From Clostridiales bacterium (GTDB lineage Bacteria; Bacillota_A; Clostridia; Christensenellales; Christensenellaceae), in contig QANA01000074.1 in NCBI GenBank assembly GCA_003149735.1, positions 1 to 64,000 of the forward strand: 64,000 nucleotides of DNA, given 5' to 3'. Under the pieces are notes generated by a model that was not told where the DNA came from, ran no database searches, and saw only the letters and a program-made list of their open reading frames with translations. Below are positions 25,327 through 34,288 of this stretch, piece by piece (the first letter of the stretch is position 1; the number at the start of each line of letters is the position of its first letter). Position numbers and translations under genes: made by a program.

Positions 25327-25818
25327 TTAATTTTGAGAAAAAAGCGTTTTGGCATGTGGCTTGAGCGCATATAGCAGGATCATGCCGAATATGCCGCAGG
25401 AAATGACCTCGCCCAAACCTACAGTCAGGAAGAGATACGGAAGTGCATCCGGGACGCCATAAGCCCATTTAAGAACCAAGGGAACGATGAGTGTATTGCT
25501 GAGAATGGGTGGAATAGCCGCTAATTTTTCATGTTTGCGCAGCAGATAGGTGAAAACAGCACCTAACAGAGTGGCAAGGCTTCCGAAGATGATATCCCAG
25601 ATGGCGGCGCCGGTCAGTAAATTGGAAAGCAGGCAACCGATAAAAAGGCCGGGAATTGCCGCCGGTGTAAATGCGGGCAGGATGGTCAAAGCTTCGGAAA
25701 TGCGCACCTGGATGGCGCCATTGGCCAGCCCGAAATAGTTGATGAGGTAGGTGAGCGCAGTGTACAGTGCGGCAATTAGCGCACCCTGCGTCAACAGAGC
25801 GAGTTGTTTGTGTTTCAT
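25327..25818 (-). CDS. queT: QueT-family transporter (queuosine precursor uptake)
   Basis: A 163-residue integral membrane protein with five or six hydrophobic helices, of the QueT family, thought to be the substrate-binding (S) component of an ECF transporter for a queuosine precursor. The family stretch is IQVRISEALTILPAFTPAAIPGLFIGCLLSNLL, followed by GSLATLLGAVFTYLLR. A preQ1-I riboswitch in its leader (25831-25870) supports the substrate. No ECF A or T component is nearby, so it presumably shares a general energising module. Confidence 0.92.
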   Translation of the reverse strand: MKHKQLALLTQGALIAALYTALTYLINYFGLANGAIQVRISEALTILPAFTPAAIPGLFIGCLLSNLLTGAAIWDIIFGSLATLLGAVFTYLLRKHEKLAAIPPILSNTLIVPLVLKWAYGVPDALPYLFLTVGLGEVISCGIFGMILLYALKPHAKTLFSQN

Positions 25819-25830
25819 AATAAAATCTCC

Positions 25831-25870
25831 TTTAGTTTTGTTTTAGGTGAGGAAGGTTTCGAACTCACCG
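25831..25870 (-). promoter_or_regulatory. preQ1-I riboswitch
   Basis: On the minus strand the leader of queT reads GGTGAG, loop TTCGAAACCTTC, CTCACC, then an A-rich tail TAAAACAAAACTAA that abuts the ribosome site AAAGGAG. This is the compact H-type pseudoknot layout of preQ1 class I: 5-6 bp stem, TTCnAnC loop and an AACTAA-type tail that pairs back into the loop. Because the tail touches the Shine-Dalgarno, control is likely translational. Confidence 0.85.
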
Positions 25871-26007
25871 AATGAAAATATAGCATACCTTTGCATAAAA
25901 GGCAAATATCATGCGGCAAAAATAGCAAAAAAAGAAGAAAAAATAGCTTTGCATATACGATGAAAGTGTATATTATTTATATATAACAAAAGTGTGGGAG
26001 GTGCATT

Positions 26008-26607
26008 TTGAAACGAGCAAAACTGATTTGCCTGAGCTGTCTGCTGCTGTTTTTGCTGAGCGCTTGCGGCAAAACAATGGAACAGGGCACCTGGCAGGAG
26101 GATACTTTTACCAATTCCTGGGCGCAGATTCGCTTTTCTGCGGAAGGATGCACCAGCCTGAATGCTGAGCAGATGCGGGAATGGACCAATGATGCAGAAG
26201 CTGCCGCTTATAATGATCCGGCACAGAAAATGAAATTGAAGGAGGCCGGCCTGTATTACGATTGTATTCTGCTGCTGCAGCAGGAGCAATGCTCGGTACA
26301 GCTGATCTATGAAAATCTAAGTGATTTGCCAAACGTCACAGAAGCGGAATATGCGCAAATGCTGATAGAGAATTTCGATCGGCTGACAGCGGCGCAATAT
26401 ACCTATGTCGGGGAAGAAGAAGCGAGCATTGGCGGGCAGGCATATATTTGCCATACCTGGGAAGTCAACGATAGCGTCATTCAGCGCATCTATCTGCGCC
26501 GACTGGAAAAAGCCATAATTTGTATTGCGACCTCCTGCCCGGAGAAAAGTACCAGGGTAATCGATGATTTCCTGCAAAGTATTACAGACCCTACGCAAAA
26601 AGAATAG
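26008..26607 (+). CDS. Putative lipoprotein of unknown function
   Basis: A 199-residue secreted lipoprotein: signal peptide MKRAKLICLSCLLLFLLSAC with lipobox LLSAC (Cys at about 20). The mature part is mixed, acidic and has a few Cys (DCILLLQ, QCSVQL, YICHTW, TSCPEK). I do not recognise the fold; the layout of alternating strands with TAAQYTYVGEEEASIGGQAYICHTWEV resembles small surface lipoproteins of gut Firmicutes. It has its own terminator (26611-26641) and so is not part of the ABC operon that follows. Confidence 0.75.
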   Translation: MKRAKLICLSCLLLFLLSACGKTMEQGTWQEDTFTNSWAQIRFSAEGCTSLNAEQMREWTNDAEAAAYNDPAQKMKLKEAGLYYDCILLLQQEQCSVQLIYENLSDLPNVTEAEYAQMLIENFDRLTAAQYTYVGEEEASIGGQAYICHTWEVNDSVIQRIYLRRLEKAIICIATSCPEKSTRVIDDFLQSITDPTQKE

Positions 26608-26610
26608 CGT

Positions 26611-26641
26611 AAAAAAGCTTCGCAGTTTGCGGAGTTTTTTT
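26611..26641 (+). terminator. Terminator after the lipoprotein
   Basis: GCTTCGCA/TGCGGAGT stem (with wobbles) followed by a T7 run. Confidence 0.75.
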
Positions 26642-26680
26642 ACTTTTATAAAGAAATTATAAAAAAAATTAAGAAAATGA

Positions 26681-26708
26681 TTGACATGCAATCATCTCAT
26701 GTTATAAT
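26681..26708 (+). promoter_or_regulatory. Promoter of the peptide/ABC locus
   Basis: TTGACA (26681-26686) and TATAAT (26703-26708), 16 bases apart, give a strong consensus promoter for the ATPase and the genes after it. Transcription should begin at about 26715, at the left arm of the inverted repeat 26718-26816. Confidence 0.8.
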
Positions 26709-26717
26709 GAAGGTAAG

Positions 26718-26816
26718 AATACAGTTTCCAAATTTTATAGAATGATGGCAGCTTTCTTAGCATGGCATATGGTAGAGAAGGCGTGGCTTTGATGAGTAAA
26801 ATTTGGAAACTGTATT
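26718..26816. repeat. 20-bp perfect inverted repeat in the ABC-locus leader
   Basis: Arms 26718-26737 and 26797-26816 (AATACAGTTTCCAAATTTTA and its exact complement) enclose 59 bases. The repeat begins where the transcript should start, so the 5' leader can fold into a 20-bp stem. The promoter lies outside it, so inversion would not switch the promoter off. It holds a short ORF of no evident family. Confidence 0.8.
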
Positions 26817-26879
26817 TTTTATACTTATTTTATGGTTTATGCACAGCTGTATCCTGTAAAAACCAAAAGGAGGTATACG

Positions 26880-27539
26880 ATGCGTTTGATTCGTTTGGAG
26901 GAATGCGGAAAAATATTTCGGCAAGGCAGCAGGCAGGTGGAGGCGGTATGCCCGACGACCATAGAATTTGAAAAGGGAATCCATTTCATATTCGGCAAAA
27001 GCGGCTCGGGCAAATCTACGCTGCTGCATATGATGGCCGGGTTGGAAGAACCAACCTCCGGCAAAGTATTCTATCAGGATAAATCCATTTATGAGGAGCA
27101 GGATCTGGCAAAACTGCACTGCCATGATTTTGGTTTTGTCTTTCAGGCTTACAACCTGATTCAGGAATTTACGGTGGAGGATAACATCACCCTGCCGCTG
27201 CGCTTCGATAAGAATAAGGATCGCTCGACCTTCCTGGAAGTAGTGGAGGCGCTGGATTTGGGGGATAAATTGAAGCGGCGGCCAATGGCACTTTCGGGCG
27301 GAGAGCAGCAGCGGGTGGCGATCGCGCGGGCGCTGGTCAACCGGCCCAATGTGATTTTTGCCGATGAGCCGACGGGCAATCTGGATGAGGAAAACGGCAG
27401 GATTGTGCTGGAACTTCTGATGGAACTGTGCAGCAGATACGGCGCCTCCCTCATTATGGTGACGCATGACCTGGATTTGCTGCGCTATGCGGAGCATACT
27501 TATCAGATGCGGGACGGAACTCTGTGCCGGCAGGATTGA
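26880..27539 (+). CDS. ABC transporter ATP-binding protein (MacB/LolD-like)
   Basis: A 219-residue ATPase with Walker [10 protein letters not shown] (about 39-47), Q-loop in [10 protein letters not shown], signature [15 protein letters not shown], Walker [13 protein letters not shown] and H-loop VTHD. The DEPTGNLD and GEQQR forms are those of ATPases that serve FtsX-type permeases rather than importers. I chose the ATG at 26880, 7-8 bases after AAAAGGAGG; the open frame extends upstream without a ribosome site. It is the only ATPase in the locus, so it must serve all three intact double-FtsX permeases downstream. Confidence 0.93.
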   Translation: MRLIRLEECGKIFRQGSRQVEAVCPTTIEFEKGIHFIFGKSGSGKSTLLHMMAGLEEPTSGKVFYQDKSIYEEQDLAKLHCHDFGFVFQAYNLIQEFTVEDNITLPLRFDKNKDRSTFLEVVEALDLGDKLKRRPMALSGGEQQRVAIARALVNRPNVIFADEPTGNLDEENGRIVLELLMELCSRYGASLIMVTHDLDLLRYAEHTYQMRDGTLCRQD

Positions 27540-27597
27540 GGAATTGACCGAATTAATAAAACGTGTATTTGCATCAGGCGAAAAGGAGGTGTCTCCC

Positions 27598-27633
27598 ATG
27601 GGCTGGGTACCCGGTCGGTTGGTTAGCAAATGA
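27598..27633 (+). CDS. Mini-ORF (11 codons) in frame ahead of the secreted peptide gene
   Basis: ATG at 27598 has a perfect AAAAGGAGGTG site, far better than the one before the next gene, and encodes MGWVPGRLVSK before a TGA. The frame is the same as that of the secreted protein at 27658, so the two are separated by a single TGA and 8 sense codons. It may be a leader peptide that couples ribosomes to the weak downstream start, or a decayed N-terminal extension. Confidence 0.4.
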   Translation: MGWVPGRLVSK

Positions 27634-27657
27634 GCTCGATTTATTAAAGAGAAAATT

Positions 27658-28080
27658 ATGAGTAAAACGGCAAAAAGAATTTCGGTGATTTTGGCAGTGC
27701 TGTTGGTAATGGCTATGCTGATGACAACGGCGATGGCGATAACATTCCATCAGGGTGTGAGTTGGACGATCCCCGGAGCGAACCAGAGATCGAGAGAGCA
27801 TTCATGGAAAGCGAAGGAAAGTGCAATAGTAGGAAAGGTGTATATTGATACAAAGGCGAATACCGTGCAGGTTGGTGCGGAAGACACCTTTTTTAAGGTC
27901 GCTTTAAATGAAAGCGGAGCTGCATGCAGTCAGGTCAAATGCAACCTCGGGTATCTTTCCCGTAGAGAGATTGCCATGGCAATTACGAAGGATCGAACTT
28001 ATGCCACTTATTCTTGGCGAGTAGATCCCACGCTCAATACGGACATTGTGGATGGATTGACTAATATCTACAACAGATAA
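27658..28080 (+). CDS. Small secreted protein of the ABC locus
   Basis: A 140-residue precursor with a clear signal peptide (basic MSKTAKR, hydrophobic ISVILAVLLVMAMLM, cleavage likely after TTAMA near residue 27). The mature part of about 113 residues is basic-neutral, with two Cys in GAACSQVKCNLG and a conserved end YSWRVDPTLNTDIVDGLTNIY. I do not recognise a family; it does not show the Lactococcin-972 pattern, although a secreted peptide beside an ATPase and large permeases recalls that locus type. A second, 5'-truncated copy lies at 34009. A strong hairpin follows (28091-28122). Possible roles: bacteriocin-like peptide, signal or surface protein. Confidence 0.75.
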   Translation: MSKTAKRISVILAVLLVMAMLMTTAMAITFHQGVSWTIPGANQRSREHSWKAKESAIVGKVYIDTKANTVQVGAEDTFFKVALNESGAACSQVKCNLGYLSRREIAMAITKDRTYATYSWRVDPTLNTDIVDGLTNIYNR

Positions 28081-28090
28081 GTGAAATAAG

Positions 28091-28122
28091 AAGTTACACA
28101 GGCAGTTTTGCCTGTGTAACTT
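28091..28122 (+). terminator. Intra-operon hairpin after the secreted peptide gene
   Basis: AAGTTACACAGGCA pairs perfectly with TGCCTGTGTAACTT (14 bp, 4-base loop). The T-tract is weak, so it may act as a partial terminator or as an mRNA-stabilising 3' end that raises peptide over permease expression. The second copy has a true terminator at the same place. Confidence 0.6.
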
Positions 28123-28152
28123 ACTAAGTATTTTTGGAACAGGGAGGGAAAA

Positions 28153-30714
28153 ATGTTAAAACAAGCGGCCAGTCTATTAAGCTATCGCAAAAAGAGTACC
28201 TGCCTGATGGTTACACTGATTGCAACGGCGGCATTTTTAATGATGAGTATTGCGCCCCTTTTTTCAGCAATACGGAATAAAATTTTTTCCGTATATGCGG
28301 AGCAACTGGGAATATACCATGGTATTGTTTTTGATATAACGGAAGAACAAAAGCAGCGCTTGGAAGAAAATCCGGTAATTGCGCGCATGGGCATCATCCG
28401 AAATTTTGGAAACTATCGGCTGGATTATACGGAACAAACTCTTACAGTAGGCAATTTTGATGAAGAAGCGATGGCTTTAGGCGCGATCTCTGTCACACAG
28501 GGAAGATTACCAGAAAGCTCTGATGAAATTGCTTTGGAAAACCATGTGCGGTATCAACTCCCGGAGGGGACGGATATTGGCTCGCAGATCTTTTTGCTGA
28601 AAGAAAATGGAGAGCGGGTAGGATTCACTATTTGTGGGTTTGTGAAGGATTACAAAGCGAACTGGAGTGAGCAGGATATTGTGCTCCCGGGCAGAACGGA
28701 TTTACCCAGTGGCTTTTTATTGAATGGAGAACGGCTGCAGGGACAGGAAGTACTGGATGTACTTCTCTATTTGCATACAATCAATAAAATGGAAGCGCCG
28801 GAAAGTACATTGGTAAACTGTGTTTCCGGATTTCATCAGCAAGGAGAATACCTTTTATTTAATCATGGGCTTTATACAAATGTGGCAATGACAATGTTGC
28901 GGCCGATTCATACCTATCAAAGCATATTCACTTTACTGATTTTGCTGGGCGTCGGGGCGGCGTTGTATACTGCACTATTTTCCTATCTTCGACACTATGA
29001 AGATGTCGCCATGAAGCTGTATTCCCTTGGAGCAACGCATAGAGCTGTATGGGCGCGGCTGTTGCTATGGAGCGTTTTACTTGGGGGTACAGGTACTTTG
29101 CTGGGGTTTGGATTTTGCAGTGCTTTTTCTGTATGGGCAAAGCAAAATATAGGATACGGCATAGAATTGGTGGGGCGCTGGAAGGAAGTGGTAGTACTAA
29201 TCGCCGTCATTTTGCTGATTACTGGTGTCTTCTTTTTCTGGAAAATACGTAAATTGGCGGATTGTTCAATTTCCGAGCAAAAACAGCAGACTAAAATCAG
29301 GGAATTGAATGGGAAAATAGACTTTTCTGTAGCATTGGCGGCAGAACATATTCGCAAAAACTGGAAGCAGTTGATTGCTGTTTCACTAATGATTGTCATG
29401 CTGCTTATCATCTTTTTTTGCATAAAGCATGATGAAGAACATCGAGGAATGGGATATGTTGGAGAATATCCTTTTCTGACTGCGTATAGTAAAGAGGGAT
29501 CGGCACTGGTTTTTTATGGAGATTTTGAGTTTTTAAGCAAGGGACAGACATATGCGATCGAAGATGTAGAAAGTTTGCGTTCTCTTCCGGGGGTTTTAGG
29601 AATACAGGCAATGCATTATGGAAGTTCCGCCAATTTGATTTTCCCGGAAGAGGTCAGTGATTATACAAACTGGATTTATCAACAGACGACAACAACTGGT
29701 TTTGATCGAGATATTGCTTTGATTGCGGACGCGCCTAAAAATATAAAATCAACGCAAGAGGGGTATGGTATTATCGTGTTAAATCAGGAGGATCAAGAGC
29801 GATTCCAAATGCAGTATCCGTTCATTGATGTGGAAAAAGCGCTGCGTAAGGGTGCCGCAATTCTGTTCTGTCCAGACATTCAGATCGAAGACGGCTATGT
29901 AACCGCCATAGGAAATCGAACAATAAAAGCTGGTGATACGCTAAGGTTTGGTCGATTGCAGTCGGAGGCTTCATTTTTGGAAGCGACAGAAAATCCTGCT
30001 TTAATCACTTATACAGAGGAAACTTTAATCGCATCGGAAGTATTGAATCAGAGTTTTTATATGGACTGGGCCTATGGAAACGAAGAAATCGCCTACCAGA
30101 TTACAATAGTTGTGTCGCAAGAGACTGCTAAGGCGACGGAATTTTTGTCCGGAATCAATAATTTTACTGTTTATCTGGAAAAGGATATCAGCGATGCGGA
30201 TTACAAAAATGTTGAGGAGAGATTTAATCGAATCGCATTTTCTACGCAGGGGGCTCTCATTTCTAGATCAAAAGAGATAGAAGCATTCAATGATTTGTTA
30301 CATGAGGCGACACGACTATCGTACACAGTGGTCTTGGGCGTCTTAGGTACATTTGCAGGGATTATCCTGGTTTCTGTGATATACGGCAATCTTTTACAGC
30401 GGCAGCGCATGTTCGGCATTTTGCGGGCGACAGGATATCGAAAAAGATATTTGTTTCAAGCAGTCTGGCTGGAGATGTTGGTCTATTGGGTGGTGATCGC
30501 AATACTCAGTTATCCAATTGCATTGTATGTGAATCATCAATTCTCTCTAAAAATTGTAGGCCCTGTGATGCAGGCGGCAGATCTGTGGGTGCTGGCCGGA
30601 AAAATCAGCGTTTTTTCCATAGGTCTGCTGCTGATCTTCACGCTGCTTGCCTGGCTGATTACCCGCAGCGTATTCAAGAAGAGTATTTCTTCCTGTATTC
30701 GTTTTGCGGAATAG
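28153..30714 (+). CDS. Double-FtsX ABC permease A1
   Basis: An 853-residue membrane protein built from two FtsX/MacB-type halves, about eight helices in all: helix 1 at about 17-39, three at about 257-365, one at about 408-427, and three at about 725-840, with large outside domains of about 210 and 290 residues. The FtsX signature QRQRMFGILRATGYRKRYLF lies in the last half. The product starts MLKQAASLLSYRKK and ends SVFKKSISSCIRFAE, the same end as A2. It pairs with the ATPase at 26880. The large ectodomains suggest that it handles a peptide or lipid outside the cell. Related to B1 in design. Confidence 0.85.
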   Translation: MLKQAASLLSYRKKSTCLMVTLIATAAFLMMSIAPLFSAIRNKIFSVYAEQLGIYHGIVFDITEEQKQRLEENPVIARMGIIRNFGNYRLDYTEQTLTVGNFDEEAMALGAISVTQGRLPESSDEIALENHVRYQLPEGTDIGSQIFLLKENGERVGFTICGFVKDYKANWSEQDIVLPGRTDLPSGFLLNGERLQGQEVLDVLLYLHTINKMEAPESTLVNCVSGFHQQGEYLLFNHGLYTNVAMTMLRPIHTYQSIFTLLILLGVGAALYTALFSYLRHYEDVAMKLYSLGATHRAVWARLLLWSVLLGGTGTLLGFGFCSAFSVWAKQNIGYGIELVGRWKEVVVLIAVILLITGVFFFWKIRKLADCSISEQKQQTKIRELNGKIDFSVALAAEHIRKNWKQLIAVSLMIVMLLIIFFCIKHDEEHRGMGYVGEYPFLTAYSKEGSALVFYGDFEFLSKGQTYAIEDVESLRSLPGVLGIQAMHYGSSANLIFPEEVSDYTNWIYQQTTTTGFDRDIALIADAPKNIKSTQEGYGIIVLNQEDQERFQMQYPFIDVEKALRKGAAILFCPDIQIEDGYVTAIGNRTIKAGDTLRFGRLQSEASFLEATENPALITYTEETLIASEVLNQSFYMDWAYGNEEIAYQITIVVSQETAKATEFLSGINNFTVYLEKDISDADYKNVEERFNRIAFSTQGALISRSKEIEAFNDLLHEATRLSYTVVLGVLGTFAGIILVSVIYGNLLQRQRMFGILRATGYRKRYLFQAVWLEMLVYWVVIAILSYPIALYVNHQFSLKIVGPVMQAADLWVLAGKISVFSIGLLLIFTLLAWLITRSVFKKSISSCIRFAE

Positions 30715-30759
30715 AGATAGAGAAAGGACAAGAAAAACAGATATATCAAGAGGGATTCT

Positions 30760-33399
30760 ATGTTCAAGCAGGCGTTTTCCATGATGTTCTATCGAAAAAA
30801 ACAGGCTCTGATTGTGATATTGGTTATCGCATTGGTGATGTTTTTACTGCTCAGCATTTCTTCCGTATTTTCAGCAGTTCAGGATAGCACTTTTCTGGTC
30901 GCCATGGAAGAATATGGTGCTTTTCACTGCATCTATTATGACCTTGAGGAGCAGCATTTTGTGCAGCTGCGGGAAATAGCAGCTATCAGGGAAATCGGGA
31001 TCATTGAGAACTATGGGAATTATCCTCTTTGCAACACAGAAGTGAATATCACACTGGGCAGATTTGATGAAACGGCGCTTGCTCTCGGCAGGCTCAAACT
31101 GTTGGAAGGGCATTGGCCGCAGCAGGAAGGCGAGATTGCCGTGGAAGAGCACGTGCTCTATCAGCTGCCGGCAGGAGCCGGCCTGGGCAGTACGCTGCGC
31201 GTACAGGCGCCGGGCGGAGAAATGCAGTATACGATCTGCGGCGTGATAAAGGATTATCGGAGCAAGTGGAGTGTACCGGAATATATTTATGAAGGCGTCA
31301 ATGATTTGCCGGCCGGCTTTATTTATAACGGGCAGGGGCTCAACGAAAGCCCGGTGAAATCCGCCATGCTGTATTTCCATACATTGAAGATGCAGGATGA
31401 TCCGTTTGGGATTGAGATAACCATCTATCATCAGCAGCTTGGTTTGGGAAATGACGGTGTGGATATATTCAATTTTAAATCAAATGAAAATCTGTATTCA
31501 CAGATACAGGGGTTCCGTCTGCGGATGTCGCTGTGGTATGAAAAATATTTTGTGCTGCTCACTCTGGCAGGGGCCGGGATGATCCTCTATGGAGTGCTGT
31601 TCGGATATTACCGCAATTTCAGGGAAATGAGCTATACGCTGTATACCATAGGAGCACCCCGGTATACCGTGTGCGGATTGCTTCTGTTGAACAGCCTGAT
31701 TCTGTGCCTGCCGGCGGCAGGGCTTGGCTTTGGGGGCACGGCCATTTTATCGGTTGTAATGAAGCGTGCGATAGGCAGCCGGCTGCCTCTGCTGCAAAAA
31801 GCCTGGCAGATAGGCATTGTGATACTGGCAGTGTTAGCCATTGCCGTCATTTATTATCTGTGGAAGCTGCGCCCCCTGCATGGAAGAAGCTATTCCGCCC
31901 GGGAGCAAGAGAAGCGCAGCAGCCGACGGAAAAAAGAAAAAGAGAGTGAAGAAATCGGCAAACATTTGCAGTTTGCTTTGGCGGCGCGTCATGTGCAGGC
32001 CAATTGGAGGAGGCTGGTGGCACCGCTGCTGGTGACAGCGGTATTGTTGACCATGGTTTTTTGTATACAATGGGATATACAGCAAACGGCGGCAGGATGG
32101 TTCAGAGAAGCGCCCACGTTCTCCTCTATGGCGGCAACACAGTGGGCAGAAGCTGATTACGGCCCCTATACCCTTTCGGCACTGCATCAGTTTTTCGATG
32201 GACAGCGCATCGATCAAATCGCTTCGCTGCCGGGCGTCTGGGAGGTATATAAAGGATATGACAGCAATGCACGCCTGGTGGTGCCGCGGGGGCAGGGAGC
32301 GTATTGGGAAATTTTTATGCAGAATAACGCCGGGGGCGGCATGTCTTTTCATGACCCGGCAGAAGTTCCATCCATTCCGCAGGAGCAGCGTGCGACGGGG
32401 TTTGGTTTTAACTTTATGGTGCTGAATGAACAGGAACAGCAATGGCTGCAGCGGGTATACCCGCAGCTGGAGGTGCAAAAGCTGCTGGCCGATAGGCAGG
32501 CAATTCTCTTTTGTCCGCCGATTGATGAAATATATTTTGAGGAAGATCAAGTTCATTTTGGGGAGTATTACAGCTCGGTGCCGGGTGGCGTTGTCTATAA
32601 CGAGTCGGTAAAAGCAGGTGATGCGCTGCTGCTGGCCTGGCTGGAATCGGATTTGCCGCTCAATGAAGCGGTAGCCAATCCGGATCAGATTCGCTACCGG
32701 GAAGCGCAGCTGCCACTTTCGGCTGTGCTCAATGAGCCATTTTATATGGAACGGGCATATTCCATAGAGGATAAGGCTTATGAGCTGACCATTCTTCTTT
32801 CGGAAGAGACTGCCCGGCAGGTGGAATATATCAACGGCATCTTTGATTTTAAGGTGTATATGCATGAGGATATTTCCGAAGAGGAATACGCAGCGGTAGA
32901 AGAAGCGTTTAGCAGAATCGCGTATAGTATCAGCGGCACCAATAATTATTCTTCGAGGGAAGAGGAGGCGTTTTGGAAAAAAATGCAGTATGCGCATCAA
33001 ACGGCCTTTGGCATCCTTTGCACAGTATTGGGCGGGTTTATCGTGATTTCATTGATTTCAACATTGTACGGTACACTACTGCAACGGCGGCGGATGTTTG
33101 GGATTCTACGGGCGAGTGGGCTGCGCAGGCGGCAGTTGTTTGGCATGATTCTGGCGGAATTGCTGGTCTATTGGATGGGAATGATCGTACTATGCTATGG
33201 GATCGTTTTGAGAGGCTGCTATCGGTTTTCCGTCAATGTAGTAGGCGTTTATATGGAGGCTGCGCATCTGTGGCCGTTGGCCGGAAAAATCGGCATCATT
33301 TTGCTGGGGGTGCTGGCGCTGTTTATGGGCATTGCATGGCTGTTAACGAATCAGATCTGGAAGCAGAGTGTGAGTGAAGTGATCCGCTTTGCGGAGTGA
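30760..33399 (+). CDS. Double-FtsX ABC permease B1
   Basis: An 879-residue second permease with the same two-half layout as A1 (start MFKQAFSMMFYRKK; FtsX signature QRRRMFGILRASGLRRRQLF; end KQSVSEVIRFAE) but only distantly similar overall, so A and B are probably old paralogs that form a heteromeric channel or two alternative transporters. Basic cytosolic linker SRRKKEKESEE near residue 390. GAGGG precedes the ATG, 46 bases after A1. The first 90 bases and the intergenic stretch are nearly identical to the B2 remnant at 36946. Confidence 0.85.
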   Translation: MFKQAFSMMFYRKKQALIVILVIALVMFLLLSISSVFSAVQDSTFLVAMEEYGAFHCIYYDLEEQHFVQLREIAAIREIGIIENYGNYPLCNTEVNITLGRFDETALALGRLKLLEGHWPQQEGEIAVEEHVLYQLPAGAGLGSTLRVQAPGGEMQYTICGVIKDYRSKWSVPEYIYEGVNDLPAGFIYNGQGLNESPVKSAMLYFHTLKMQDDPFGIEITIYHQQLGLGNDGVDIFNFKSNENLYSQIQGFRLRMSLWYEKYFVLLTLAGAGMILYGVLFGYYRNFREMSYTLYTIGAPRYTVCGLLLLNSLILCLPAAGLGFGGTAILSVVMKRAIGSRLPLLQKAWQIGIVILAVLAIAVIYYLWKLRPLHGRSYSAREQEKRSSRRKKEKESEEIGKHLQFALAARHVQANWRRLVAPLLVTAVLLTMVFCIQWDIQQTAAGWFREAPTFSSMAATQWAEADYGPYTLSALHQFFDGQRIDQIASLPGVWEVYKGYDSNARLVVPRGQGAYWEIFMQNNAGGGMSFHDPAEVPSIPQEQRATGFGFNFMVLNEQEQQWLQRVYPQLEVQKLLADRQAILFCPPIDEIYFEEDQVHFGEYYSSVPGGVVYNESVKAGDALLLAWLESDLPLNEAVANPDQIRYREAQLPLSAVLNEPFYMERAYSIEDKAYELTILLSEETARQVEYINGIFDFKVYMHEDISEEEYAAVEEAFSRIAYSISGTNNYSSREEEAFWKKMQYAHQTAFGILCTVLGGFIVISLISTLYGTLLQRRRMFGILRASGLRRRQLFGMILAELLVYWMGMIVLCYGIVLRGCYRFSVNVVGVYMEAAHLWPLAGKIGIILLGVLALFMGIAWLLTNQIWKQSVSEVIRFAE

Positions 33400-33430
33400 G
33401 CAAAACTACTGCATGGAAAGGAAGTATTTT

Positions 33431-33976
33431 ATGAAAAGAAAACGTTTTTTGGCTGTAGGTATCATAGCACTGCTGCTGTGCAATTTATTGGCAGCCTGTG
33501 CAAAGCAGGAGCCTTCTTTGGAGGAATGGGAAAAAGCAGAAATTAAACGAATAAAATCCTATGTCGGCAGCGGCATGTATTACGATGCGCAGGGGCGAAG
33601 TTTTCAATTAATTGATGAGGGATTGTTTGAAAAACCGCTGGTCGTGCATTACTGGGCGACGCGTTCACCGATCAGTGTGAAAGGATTGGATGCTTTTCAG
33701 GAGGCCTATGAGAAATATGGAGATGAAGTGCAGTTTCTGATGATCAATGCATTTGATGGTGTTTCGGATACCATGGAAGACGCGGAGGAGCTGATTCGGG
33801 AAAAAGGATATACTTTTCCGGTATATTACGACCGCGCACAGAATCTGGGCAAATTGATGAGAGTAGAGCAATTCCCCTATACGCTGTTTATCGGGAAAAA
33901 ACATAGATTGGAACATGTGCGCAATACGCAGCTTACAGCAGAAGAAATCAGCCAATTGATCGAGGAGATACGATAA
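33431..33976 (+). CDS. TlpA-like lipoprotein with both active-site cysteines replaced by serine
   Basis: A 181-residue lipoprotein: signal peptide with lipobox LLAAC (Cys about 22) and a thioredoxin/TlpA-like domain. The site that is normally WATWCPPC reads WATRSPIS, so Trp and both Cys are gone; the rest of the fold is recognisable (LVVHYWAT, VQFLMINAFDG, GYTFPVYYDRAQNLGKLMRVEQFPYTLFIGKKHRLEHV with its cis-Pro). It cannot do thiol-disulfide exchange and may be a binding or immunity-like partner of the permeases. I chose the ATG at 33431 after AAAGGAAG. A TlpA-like 3' end also survives in the second copy at 37190. Confidence 0.8.
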   Translation: MKRKRFLAVGIIALLLCNLLAACAKQEPSLEEWEKAEIKRIKSYVGSGMYYDAQGRSFQLIDEGLFEKPLVVHYWATRSPISVKGLDAFQEAYEKYGDEVQFLMINAFDGVSDTMEDAEELIREKGYTFPVYYDRAQNLGKLMRVEQFPYTLFIGKKHRLEHVRNTQLTAEEISQLIEEIR

Positions 33977-34008
33977 GCATTAAATAAAAACAGGAAGTGA
34001 ATTGGTGA

Positions 34009-34272
34009 TATGCAGGAGTTAATGATGCAAAGAATGATTCGAATAGGAACAACGTGCTTTCAAAACTCCGCGCAGAGGATACCTATTATAAGGTTGCGAT
34101 CAGTGCAGGCGGAAGTGCAGCAAGCCAGGTCAAGTGTAATTTGGGAACCCTATCGAGGAAATCAATTAGAGGAACATATTATGAAGGGCATGACGAGGGC
34201 ACTTATGCCTGGCGCGTCGATTCCACACTCAATACAGATATTGTGGATGGATTGACCTATATTCACAGCTGA
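34009..34272 (+). pseudogene. Second copy of the secreted peptide gene, 5'-truncated
   Basis: From 34009 an open frame without signal peptide matches the C-terminal two thirds of the protein at 27658: AEDTYYKVAISAGGSAASQVKCNLGTLSRKS versus AEDTFFKVALNESGAACSQVKCNLGYLSRRE, and WRVDSTLNTDIVDGLTYIHS. The first Cys has become Ser. Only 32 bases separate it from the TlpA-like gene, so the start and signal peptide are missing. A GTG at 34054 might still start a short cytosolic product. A terminator follows at 34289-34315. Confidence 0.7.
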
Positions 34273-34288
34273 GCATTGCATAGGAGAG

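Noticed and set aside
26718..26816. Invertible promoter flanked by inverted repeats
   Set aside because: The promoter (26681-26708) lies outside the repeat, and no invertase gene is nearby.
27658..28080. Assigning the secreted peptide to the Lactococcin 972 family
   Set aside because: The mature sequence does not show the Trp/Tyr/His pattern of that family; only the gene context is similar.
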